Shown: piece by piece, positions 8,130-15,010 of the stretch | Layout of the letters: each line of letters begins with the position of its first letter | Position numbering within the stretch: position 1 is the first letter of the stretch | Assembly: GCF_020905335.1 (NCBI RefSeq) | Contig: NZ_JAJJMN010000001.1 | Location: 2,480,001-2,544,000 of the forward strand | Source: Flavobacterium lipolyticum | GTDB lineage: Bacteria > Bacteroidota > Bacteroidia > Flavobacteriales > Flavobacteriaceae | Direction of reading: 5' to 3' | Length of the DNA: 64,000 nt | Made by a program: the position numbers and the translations under genes | Notes under the pieces: model-generated | What the model saw: the letters and a program-made list of their open reading frames with translations, nothing else | Told to the model about the DNA's origin: nothing | Databases searched by the model: none

Positions 8130-8690
8130 ATGCTAAAAAAGACCATTTCACTAGCAACAATTTTACTGGCATTGACTGTTTTAAGTTGTAAGGAGGATGT
8201 AGTGCCAAAACCTGCCGGTTTCCTTCGTTTGGACTATCCTGAAGCCAAATATGTAGGTTTTGAAAACAATTGCCCTTTTACTTTTGAAATGAATGAAGCG
8301 GCCGTAATCAAAGGAGAGAAAAATTGCGGATTTGCGATTACCTATCCAAAGATGAAAGCTACAATTTACCTCACTTATAAGCCGGTACATGGAGATATTG
8401 TGAAATTGCTCAAAGATGCTCAGAAGTTAACCTACGAGCATGTTATTAAAGCAGATGATATTTTAGAACAGCCTTATTTAAACCCTCAAAAAAAGGTTTA
8501 CGGAATGTTTTACCGCGTAGACGGAAATGCCGCTACAAACTCACAATTTTACGTTACAGACAGTACAAAACACTTTATCACAGGATCGGTTTATTTTTAT
8601 GCGAAGCCTAATTTCGATTCGGTTATGCCGGCTGCGAGTTATATTCGAAATGATATGCAAAGACTAATGGAAACATTAAAGTGGAAATAA
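8130..8690 (+). CDS. gldD: Gliding motility lipoprotein GldD
   Basis: GldD is an essential lipoprotein of the Flavobacterium gliding/type IX secretion machinery. The 186-residue product begins with a lipoprotein signal (LALTVLSCKED, lipid-modified Cys about residue 20), followed by the conserved PKPAGFLRLDYPEAKYVGF segment and a single globular domain ending SYIRNDMQRLMETLKWK. The gene sits 2 bp after gldE and ends in a strong terminator. A weakly similar copy of its 3' end may lie about 495 bp downstream (see findings). Confidence 0.95.
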   Translation: MLKKTISLATILLALTVLSCKEDVVPKPAGFLRLDYPEAKYVGFENNCPFTFEMNEAAVIKGEKNCGFAITYPKMKATIYLTYKPVHGDIVKLLKDAQKLTYEHVIKADDILEQPYLNPQKKVYGMFYRVDGNAATNSQFYVTDSTKHFITGSVYFYAKPNFDSVMPAASYIRNDMQRLMETLKWK

Positions 8691-8711
8691 ACGATAGACT
8701 TGATTTTATAC

Positions 8712-8752
8712 TGCCCTCAAAAAGTTAAATACTATTTGGGGGCATTTTATTT
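8712..8752 (+). terminator. Terminator of the gldE-gldD operon
   Basis: TGCCCTCAAA pairs with TTTGGGGGCA (one G-T pair, 13-nt loop), followed by TTTTATTT. It lies 21 bp past the gldD stop. Confidence 0.85.
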
Positions 8753-8953
8753 GAAAGTCTTTTTGGGTTTGTAAAGGCTGAATTTTGGGTTAGTCTGAAA
8801 ATCTGTGGACTGAGAAAATTTACGATCAGGTATAAAAATTGCGGATGAAGCGGGCTGAAAGCCCAAAAGAAAAACGAGCATAGTGCAACGCACTATGAAC
8901 TAAATAAATGGGGAGTATTGCCCTGAAGGGGCAAAAGCAGATTTACACGATAT
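8741..8953. repeat. 213-bp intergenic repeat, copy 1
   Basis: This block aligns without gaps to 9548-9760 (offset 807 bp). The first 60 bp are diverged, but from 8803 on the two are nearly identical. It carries three small hairpins: GGGCTGAAAGCCC, TAGTGCAACGCACTA and TTGCCCTGAAGGGGCAA. No open reading frame is shared by the two copies, so this is a structured non-coding repeat rather than a gene. The rest of the gap to 9139 (about 185 bp) shows nothing clear apart from a possible gldD remnant. Confidence 0.85.
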
Positions 8954-9139
8954 GGCCCCCGAGTTTTATTACTTGCAATTAGGAATCATTTGCTGGTGAA
9001 GTCTCCCAATTTTGTACCTGTTCCAATGTTTCACAAAGAAAAATAAAAAAACTATTGCAAAACAAAATATAGTATGATTATCAAGTCGGGAGATTTCGCG
9101 CAGTGTTGGGGTGATTCTGTTAGCTAGTGTGAGTTATAT

Positions 9140-9382
9140 TCAAAATGATGTAAGGATTATTAAAAGAAACACAATTCCTCCCAGAAAAATTACCCCTATC
9201 ATATGATTTCTTTCGCTATTAGCATCTTTTTTATTTTTATTTCCCTTGGGAGACCATATTCCTGAGAAGGTAATAAAATCGTCTTTTTTAAAAAGAATTA
9301 TTGTATTTAAATAAGTGAATCTTACACAGGCTCCCAAAATTTCAATTAAATATCTTCCTGAAATTATTTCAATTAAATCCAT
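9140..9382 (-). CDS. Small hypothetical protein with one C-terminal membrane helix
   Basis: I cannot name this 80-residue product, but it looks coding. It has a hydrophobic N-terminal third, a charged middle (PKGNKNKKDANSERNH) and a clear membrane helix at the end (MIGVIFLGGIVFLLIILTSF). Its composition resembles small Flavobacterium membrane proteins. It stands alone on the minus strand between the two copies of the 213-bp repeat and has no convincing TAnnTTTG promoter, but a 17-bp inverted repeat lies 31 bp upstream of the ATG. It could be a mobile passenger between the repeats or a spurious frame. Confidence 0.5.
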   Translation of the reverse strand: MDLIEIISGRYLIEILGACVRFTYLNTIILFKKDDFITFSGIWSPKGNKNKKDANSERNHMIGVIFLGGIVFLLIILTSF

Positions 9383-9412
9383 TGTTATTCATTTATTTTC
9401 GGTTGTCCTTAT

Positions 9413-9429
9413 AGTCTATTTAATAGACT
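9413..9429. promoter_or_regulatory. Inverted repeat upstream of the 80-aa ORF
   Basis: AGTCTATT-T-AATAGACT is a perfect inverted repeat with a single central base, 31 bp upstream of the ATG of the 80-aa ORF. It may be an operator, but no regulator is known. Confidence 0.35.
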
Positions 9430-9547
9430 TATTTCTGCTGGTGCGAGAGTTTTGTTCGTGCATTAATATACGAATGTGATAGGTGAAAAATAAGTAGACT
9501 TACAAACACCTCTGAATTTATGAGTCTTCAACAAATATAAATTAAAA

Positions 9548-9760
9548 GGCAATTTATTTGAAAATCTTTTTAAGTTTTTAAAGACCTAATTTTGGATCAA
9601 TCCGTAAACCTGTGGACTGAGAAAATTTACGATCAGGTATAAAAATTGCGGATGAAGCGGGCTGAAAGCCCAAAAGAAAAACGAGCATAGTGCAACGCAC
9701 TATGAACTAAATAAATGGGGAGTATTGCCCTGAAAGGGCAAGAGCAGGCTTACGCGATAT
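9548..9760. repeat. 213-bp intergenic repeat, copy 2
   Basis: Second copy of the element at 8741-8953, in the same orientation, with the same three hairpins (the last is TTGCCCTGAAAGGGCAA here, a compensated variant). It lies directly downstream of the VOC gene, which ends at 9787. The remaining gap bases (9430-9547) show nothing recognisable. Confidence 0.85.
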
Positions 9761-9786
9761 TGATTTCAAATTTTATTTTCCACAAC

Positions 9787-10248
9787 TTAGGAAGCAGAAA
9801 AAGCTTCATTCATAAATTGTTGAAGTCCTGATTCTTCAAGGATTTCAATCGAGAATTCTCCAAAACGTTTCGGAAGCCAGATGATTCTAACACCACTTGG
9901 AGTGTTAAGACTTTCTCGTGACAGCGGATTTCCGTTCTCGTCCTCTGGCTGTACACCTGATTGTACCAATTCGTCAAAAGCAGCTTCGATGTCGGGAGTG
10001 GAATAGCAGTGGCGATAAATTGTTCCTTCGCCTTTTGTCTCCAATAAATTCCTTAGATTTCCGGAAAAAGGCTGAACCAGCATAAATCTTTCCTGACCAA
10101 TTTTTACAACGGCATATACAACGTGTAATTCATCTCTCTCCCAGGTGAATTTTTTTGAGATCTCTGCTCCGAGGATTTTCGCATAATAGTCGCATGCCGA
10201 TTGCAGGTCGTTAACTAAAATGTCTATGTGGCTAAATTTAAGTTCCAT
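9787..10248 (-). CDS. VOC (glyoxalase/dioxygenase superfamily) protein
   Basis: This 153-residue protein has the paired beta-alpha-beta-beta-beta layout of the vicinal oxygen chelate fold. It opens with FSHIDILVNDLQSACDYYAKILGAE, where His7 is a typical first metal ligand. A second His lies in YRHCYST (about residue 90), and an acidic ligand in EFSIEILEES near the end. The pattern resembles methylmalonyl-CoA epimerase or small lyases, but the substrate cannot be told from sequence. It stands alone between a structured repeat and the terminator of the next gene. Confidence 0.8.
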   Translation of the reverse strand: MELKFSHIDILVNDLQSACDYYAKILGAEISKKFTWERDELHVVYAVVKIGQERFMLVQPFSGNLRNLLETKGEGTIYRHCYSTPDIEAAFDELVQSGVQPEDENGNPLSRESLNTPSGVRIIWLPKRFGEFSIEILEESGLQQFMNEAFSAS

Positions 10249-10280
10249 TGTTTTTTAGGGCTGTATTGAAATGATTCATA

Positions 10281-10316
10281 AAAAAAACAGTAGCAAGCCT
10301 GAGTTTACTACTGTTT
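10281..10316 (-). terminator. Terminator of the heavy-metal-domain lipoprotein gene
   Basis: AAACAGTAG pairs with CTACTGTTT around a 14-nt loop; on the minus strand the stem is followed by seven T. It lies about 48 bp beyond the stop at 10364. Confidence 0.8.
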
Positions 10317-10363
10317 AAAGATTTATTTTTTGTCAGTCTTTTTAGAACTGAACCATCGTCAAA

Positions 10364-10741
10364 TTACGATTTGATATCTAAAACTTTATACGTTTTGCCG
10401 TCTCCGGTTGCCTGAACTGTCTTGGTTAAATTTTCCTGGTTTTGAACTGTTTTGTCAAATACCACAGTTGCTGTTTTTTTCTCAAAATCAACGGTTGCTT
10501 TTTCTACACCGTCCAGATTCGATAATTCTTTCTCGATCGTTTTGGCACATCCCATTGCGCAAGTCATTCCTTCGATTTTAAAACTTGAAGTCTGTACATT
10601 TTCAGCGGCAATTGCTTTGTGTTCTTTTGGAGCTGATTCTATATTTTTGATGTTAGCCAGGTTTTTATCTTCTTCTTTTTTGCAGCTTACCAGTACTAAA
10701 CCTGCAATAGCAATCGAAGCTATGATTCTTGTAAATTTCAT
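10364..10741 (-). CDS. Lipoprotein with heavy-metal-associated (HMA) domain
   Basis: The 125-residue product begins with a lipoprotein signal (SIAIAGLVLVSCKKEED, Cys about residue 20), so it is probably anchored in the cell envelope. The C-terminal 75 residues form a ferredoxin-like HMA domain (FKIEGMTCAMGCAKTIEKEL). The metal site reads C-A-M-G-C, a CxxxC spacing, instead of the usual CxxC of copper chaperones. This variant occurs in periplasmic Bacteroidetes HMA proteins, but its metal is unknown. It is a single gene with its own terminator; a role in copper or other metal handling is inferred. Confidence 0.85.
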   Translation of the reverse strand: MKFTRIIASIAIAGLVLVSCKKEEDKNLANIKNIESAPKEHKAIAAENVQTSSFKIEGMTCAMGCAKTIEKELSNLDGVEKATVDFEKKTATVVFDKTVQNQENLTKTVQATGDGKTYKVLDIKS

Positions 10742-10844
10742 ATTTTTAAGATTTTAATTTGCGAAAAAATGTTCTTTGCAAAATTAGTAAAAAGGAAGAG
10801 GTCAATTCGTAAAATTATTACAAATTTGCACTAAAATACGTTTT

Positions 10845-11711
10845 ATGGATGCAAAACAATTAAAGTGGGCCTATTTATTGGTGCTTTCACTAATCTGGGG
10901 AAGTTCTTTTATTCTTATCAAAAGAGGTTTGGTTGGACTCACAGCAGTTCAGGTAGGTTCGTTCCGGATTATTTTTGCAGCTTTATTTTTATTGATTGTC
11001 GGGTTCAGAAGTTTGAAGAAGATCTCCCGCCGTCAGTGGAAATTTGTCGCCATAACGTCTTTCTTCGGAACTTTTATACCGGCTTTTCTTTTTGCCATTG
11101 CCGAAACCGAAGTCGACAGTTCAATTGTAGCCATTATGAACTCGCTTACCCCTCTAAATACATTGATTTTAGGGATACTTATTTTTGGAGTCCAATTTCA
11201 AAAAAGACAGGTTTTAGGCGTTTTTATTGGTTTGGTGGGGTGTTTATTGTTGGTTTTAAGCGGAGCGTCTTCGCATCCGGGACAAAATTATTATTATGTG
11301 ATTCTGGTGGTTATCGCAACGCTTAGTTATGCCATAAATGTCAATCTGATTAAAAAATACTTATCCGATTTAAATTCGCTCAGCATCACAACCGGAAATT
11401 TTGCGGTATTGCTTATTCCGGCTTTGCTTATTCTGAGTACGACCGATTTTCCGCAAAGAATAAGCCTTGAAGTTACACAGCATTCTATTTGGTTTGTCAT
11501 GATTTTAGGGGTTCTTGGAACCGGAATCGCGAATGTTTTGTTTTTTAAATTAATCCAAATTTCATCGCCTGTATTTGCAACTTCGGTAACGTATTTAATT
11601 CCGATTGTGGCATTTTTCTGGGGGCTTTTGGATAACGAAATGCTTACGCCAATTCAGTTTTTTGGTGCTTTTATAATTTTGATTGGAGTATATTTATCGG
11701 CTAAAAAGTAA
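10845..11711 (+). CDS. EamA-family (DMT superfamily) transporter
   Basis: This 288-residue inner-membrane protein consists of two EamA repeats of about five helices each (about residues 8-140 and 150-286). It opens with YLLVLSLIWGSSFILIKRGL, and the pairing of GSSFI with the later GTGIANVLFFKLIQ is typical of drug/metabolite transporters. Members export amino acids, purines or other metabolites, and the substrate here cannot be predicted. It is divergent from the HMA lipoprotein across a 103-bp gap. A TACAAATTTG sequence upstream resembles a -7 box with wrong spacing. Confidence 0.88.
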   Translation: MDAKQLKWAYLLVLSLIWGSSFILIKRGLVGLTAVQVGSFRIIFAALFLLIVGFRSLKKISRRQWKFVAITSFFGTFIPAFLFAIAETEVDSSIVAIMNSLTPLNTLILGILIFGVQFQKRQVLGVFIGLVGCLLLVLSGASSHPGQNYYYVILVVIATLSYAINVNLIKKYLSDLNSLSITTGNFAVLLIPALLILSTTDFPQRISLEVTQHSIWFVMILGVLGTGIANVLFFKLIQISSPVFATSVTYLIPIVAFFWGLLDNEMLTPIQFFGAFIILIGVYLSAKK

Positions 11712-11774
11712 CTTTGGCTGTGAAATGTTGTTTGTAAAAGGTTAGATGTTATTTGATTTTGTGCGAATGTTGCC

Positions 11775-12111
11775 CTGAGCGAAGTCGAAGGGTGCCAATT
11801 GGGACGGGGCTTCGACTTCGCTCAGCCTGACATTGATTTATCGCAAAGTTGTCATTTCGGCGAAGGAGGCTCGAGCGATAGCGAATAGGCGAAGCAAATC
11901 ACACTCGTAATTCGACAAAGATTGACGACAATTGGGATGGGGGCTTCGACTTCGCTCAGCCTGACATTGATTTATCGTGAAGTTGTCATTTCGACCGAAG
12001 GGAGAAATCACACTCGTAATTCGACAAAGATTGACGATAATTGGGATGGGATTCTGGTGTGATTTGCTTCGCCTATTCGCTATCGCTCGAGCCTCGTTCG
12101 TCGAAATGACA
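11775..12111. repeat. Composite inverted/direct repeat block
   Basis: This non-coding block has three layers. CTGAGCGAAGTCGAAG (11775-11790) pairs with its exact complement at 11810-11825. A perfect 39-bp arm at 11866-11904 pairs with 12057-12095, and weaker pairing extends to about 11850 and 12111. A direct repeat beginning AAATCACACTCGTAATTCGA occurs near 11896 and 12005. The unit CTTCGACTTCGCTCAGCCTG appears twice in direct orientation. Frames that run through it are not genes. Confidence 0.85.
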
Positions 12112-12180
12112 TGCGATGTTTTGTGTTTAATTTTGACTGAAAAATCTTACTCATTTAAAATTTTTAGGTATCTTTATGGT

Positions 12181-12324
12181 CCTAACTGTTCTAATTATGA
12201 TTTACGAAAAAAACTTTGCCCGTGCAATATGGTGGCGATATTGGAAACAATCGCAACGCTTTGAACAGCGTAGGACACCTAAAGTGTGCGGGCTTCCTAA
12301 TTTCCTAACTGTTCTAAATTATGA
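12181..12324. repeat. Candidate insertion flanked by 20-bp direct repeats
   Basis: CCTAACTGTTCTAATTATGA (12181-12200) recurs with one extra A at 12304-12324, where its ATG is the start codon of the 77-aa gene. The 103 bp between form nested inverted repeats: GCCCGTGCA near 12220 with TGTGCGGGC near 12285, CAATAT with ATATTG, and ACGCT with AGCGT. This is consistent with a small hairpin element that duplicated the leader of the gene. Confidence 0.55.
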
Positions 12325-12554
12325 GTACAAACACCCTTTCGAAAGAAACAGAATTGAAGTTGATTGATTTCTTCAACAAATCGGTAGATCCTGAATTTAT
12401 GGCAAAGACCATTCGAAAAGTAAATTATCTGCTTGCTTTAAGTATGATGAGAGAATGTGAAACATTTGAGACAGACAAAACAAGCCTTGAAAACGGCTTC
12501 TACTGGCTGAATGAATTAGCAGAAATTTTAAGTCCTTATTTAGAGGTTGAATGA
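12321..12554 (+). CDS. Conserved hypothetical 77-residue protein
   Basis: I cannot assign a function. The product is small, soluble and probably all-helical (KETELKLIDFFNKSVDPEFMAKTIRKVNYLLALSMM, then ENGFYWLNELAEILSPYLE), with no signal peptide or membrane segment. It is likely real: the frame has normal codon use, a perfect terminator follows its stop, and a near-consensus -7 box (TATCTTTA, 12169-12176) lies upstream. That box is about 145 bp from the ATG, apparently because the leader has been duplicated around a hairpin element. Confidence 0.65.
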   Translation: MSTNTLSKETELKLIDFFNKSVDPEFMAKTIRKVNYLLALSMMRECETFETDKTSLENGFYWLNELAEILSPYLEVE

Positions 12555-12565
12555 TTAAAATAAGA

Positions 12566-12596
12566 AAGGCTGTCGTAATTGACAGCCTTCTTTTTG
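12566..12596 (+). terminator. Terminator of the 77-aa gene
   Basis: AAGGCTGTC pairs perfectly with GACAGCCTT around a 6-nt loop, followed by CTTTTTGTTTTG. It lies 12 bp past the stop. Confidence 0.9.
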
Positions 12597-12617
12597 TTTT
12601 GTTTTGTTTTGTTTTGT

Positions 12618-12855
12618 CGCCCTGAGCGGAGTCGAAGGAAGCGGAGTCGAAGGGCGTACCAATTGGAACGGGGGCGCTTCGACTTCGCTCAGCCGGACAA
12701 AGCTTTGATTTCGTTTGGTCTGACAAAGCTTTATTTTGACTCAGTTTGATATAGCTTCGACTTCGCTCAGCCGGACAAAGCTTTGATTTCGTTTGGTCTG
12801 ACAAAACTTCGACTTCGCTCAGCCGGACAAAGCTTCGACTTCGCTCTGTTTGGCA
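12618..12855. repeat. Array of the CTTCGACTTCGCTCAG dispersed repeat
   Basis: The unit CTTCGACTTCGCTCAGCCGG occurs three times plus truncated forms, separated by ACAAAGCTTTGATTTCG-type spacers, with reverse-oriented copies (GAGCGGAGTCGAAGG) at the left end. The two orientations can form a large hairpin. It lies between two convergent genes; a long minus-strand frame across it encodes only repeat-derived peptide. Confidence 0.85.
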
Positions 12856-12900
12856 AAAAAAGAAAAGGCTTAGTCAAAGTTTTAAACTCTGACTAAGCCT
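12855..12900 (-). terminator. Terminator of the M16 peptidase operon
   Basis: AGGCTTAGTCA pairs perfectly with TGACTAAGCCT (13-nt loop); on the minus strand it is followed by TTTTCTTTTTTT. Confidence 0.85.
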
Positions 12901-12909
12901 CAAAAAAAT

Positions 12910-12954
12910 CTTAGCGCCTCAGCACCTTAGTATCTTAGCATCTCAGTATCTTAC
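12910..12954. repeat. 8-bp tandem repeat at the 3' end of the M16 gene
   Basis: Five 8-bp units (CTTAGCGC, CTCAGCAC, CTTAGTAT, CTTAGCAT, CTCAGTAT) run into the stop codon of the M16 gene. They are degenerate copies of CTYAGYRY. Confidence 0.6.
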
Positions 12955-14999
12955 AAGAAATCTGCCTCAGAAACTCCTTCGTTGATTTTGATATCAGACA
13001 TTTTGATGTCTAACTCAAAACCTACGTTCTGAACGATATTGAAAGGAATTTTAACTCCTTTTACATCTTTATAATCGTTGAAGTTGGTAATTTGCGTTGC
13101 TGATTTTCCGCCTTGTTCACGAACTTTTGATTCGGCAAGTTTCAATCCTGATGCAACGTCATAGAAATAAGTTGTTTTACCGTCTTTGATTGCGTAGGCA
13201 TCTTTACCATTTATTGGTTCGATACTTTCTACTTTTAAGTCGGCTCTTTTTACAAGTTGAAGTTCTTCAAACGGAGCAGCGCTGGCTTTCATTTCGGCAA
13301 GATCATTTCCTTCAAGGTTTTTACGTTGTCCTTGTTGCTCGATATAAGCGCCTTTATCATTTACAACCTGTTTCATTAAATTCATTGGTCCCATCGCAAG
13401 AGATACCATCATTTTTCCTTTTGAATCTAACTTAGAAGTAAAAGTCAAAGGAGAGGGAGCTTGAGGAATAGTGGTAGATCCTGTCATCGAAAGTGTTTTT
13501 ACAGTAGCAACTACTTTTTCTCCGCCAATTGCTTTAAGGTAGTTTTCGAAAACAGTTTTGGCAGTAATTCCGGCTGGAACTTCTTTTTTGGTTACTGGTT
13601 TTTCAACAGGATTTCCGTATTTATCGAAATAGAAAATCGGAATTTGAAGTTTCTCTAAACCTGTTAGTACATCAGATCCTTTTCCGGCAATTACGATTCT
13701 CATATTGTCCAGCATGAAATATTTGTTGGCAACACGATAAACATCATCGGCAGTAACGCTATTGATGGTTTGAATGTATTTTTCGTAGAAATCGGCAGGA
13801 AGTTTTTCTGTTTCAATGTTTAAAGCATATCGTGCAACAGTTTGTGGTTTTTCAACCTGCATTACAAAACGTCCAATATATCCCGCTTTTACATTTTTCA
13901 AAATATCTTCAGAAACTTTTTCAGTTCTGATTCTTTTGATTTCTTTTACGAATTCTACCACTGCGCTATCCGTAACCGTGTTTCTAACAGCAGAAGAAGC
14001 TTTGAATTTAGTTACATATTTTCCTCCGTCGATACTTGATCTTGCGCCATACGTCCAACCGTGTTTTTCACGTAGATTCATGTTAAGGTAACTGTTGAAA
14101 TCACCCCCTAAAATTTGATTTGCAATAACAGCAGGGAAGAAATCAGGATCGCTCATTCTCAAATTCACCGTATTCACCAATGAAATTTCAGATTGAACGG
14201 CATTTGGAACGTCAACAAAATCAATTTGAAGTTTAGCAGCATTTTCAGGAGCCGGATAGGTGTTTTTTGGCGTAGCCTGTTTTTTCCATCCGCTAAAAAG
14301 TTTTTCTACAGCAGCTTTCGTTTCTTTAAATTTAACATCACCGATGATTACCAAATAAGCATTTTCAGGAACAAAATAGGTCGCATAATTAGACTGAACA
14401 TCAGCAAGAGTCACATTTTTTACTGTTGCTTCTGAAAGATATTCTCCCGATGGATGGTTTTTTCCAAACGCTAAAACGTCAACAACTCTGCTGGCAATTG
14501 CCGGAACACTTTTTTCGTCGGCTTTAAGTCCTTCGATTAATTTTGCTTTTTCTTTATCAAATTCTGATTGCGTGAAGTTTGGCTGTAAAGCTCCTTCAGC
14601 TAAAAGCTCCAGAACGCGTCCTGAATATTTGGAAAGTGAACTTCCGGAAGCTCCTGATGAAGAAAAATTAATATTTGCTCCGTAAAAGTCGATCTCTTCG
14701 TTAAAAGCTTCTTTTGTTGTTTTTTTAGTTCCGTTACCAATTAAGGCGCTTGTTAATTCGTCGACCCCTTTTTTGTTTCCTTCTGCAAAAGGAGCGTTAT
14801 CAAGGGTTAGAGTAAAGCTTACTCTTGGTAATTTATGATTTTCAACCACCAAAACTTTCATCCCGTTCGCCAAAACAAAAGTTTGTGGCTTTTTGATGTT
14901 GACTACAGGAGAATTGCCTGGTTTTGGTTGTGGACGGTCTTGTGCTTGCATAATTCCAGTTAGGAATAAAAGGATTAAAAATGTATGTATTTTTTTCAT
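12951..14999 (-). CDS. M16-family peptidase homologue without zinc motif, with extra C-terminal domain
   Basis: This 682-residue secreted protein (signal peptide ending near MQAQ) contains two M16 halves covering about residues 30-460. The position of the HxxEH zinc site reads ELTSALIGNG, so it is probably the inactive partner of the neighbouring catalytic M16 protein, as in two-subunit M16B enzymes. A further 220 residues follow (from KTVFENYLKAIGGEKVVATV), resembling an outer-membrane lipoprotein-sorting-like beta domain. The gene starts 11 bp after the stop of the active partner and is followed by a terminator, so the two form an operon. Cargo or substrate is unknown. Confidence 0.85.
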   Translation of the reverse strand: MKKIHTFLILLFLTGIMQAQDRPQPKPGNSPVVNIKKPQTFVLANGMKVLVVENHKLPRVSFTLTLDNAPFAEGNKKGVDELTSALIGNGTKKTTKEAFNEEIDFYGANINFSSSGASGSSLSKYSGRVLELLAEGALQPNFTQSEFDKEKAKLIEGLKADEKSVPAIASRVVDVLAFGKNHPSGEYLSEATVKNVTLADVQSNYATYFVPENAYLVIIGDVKFKETKAAVEKLFSGWKKQATPKNTYPAPENAAKLQIDFVDVPNAVQSEISLVNTVNLRMSDPDFFPAVIANQILGGDFNSYLNMNLREKHGWTYGARSSIDGGKYVTKFKASSAVRNTVTDSAVVEFVKEIKRIRTEKVSEDILKNVKAGYIGRFVMQVEKPQTVARYALNIETEKLPADFYEKYIQTINSVTADDVYRVANKYFMLDNMRIVIAGKGSDVLTGLEKLQIPIFYFDKYGNPVEKPVTKKEVPAGITAKTVFENYLKAIGGEKVVATVKTLSMTGSTTIPQAPSPLTFTSKLDSKGKMMVSLAMGPMNLMKQVVNDKGAYIEQQGQRKNLEGNDLAEMKASAAPFEELQLVKRADLKVESIEPINGKDAYAIKDGKTTYFYDVASGLKLAESKVREQGGKSATQITNFNDYKDVKGVKIPFNIVQNVGFELDIKMSDIKINEGVSEADFL

Positions 15000-15010
15000 G
15001 ATTCGATGAC

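Noticed and set aside
11775..12111. Insertion sequence
   Set aside because: It has long inverted arms but no transposase frame between them; the interior is only about 150 bp.
11977..12264. 95-aa plus-strand ORF
   Set aside because: It begins in the composite repeat block, and its first part is translated CTTCGACTTCGCTCAG-type repeat and inverted-repeat arm.
12397..12804. 135-aa minus-strand ORF across the repeat array
   Set aside because: Its sequence is mostly translated repeat (SKLCPAERSRS repeated) and it runs antisense through the 77-aa gene; it is an artefact of the repeats.
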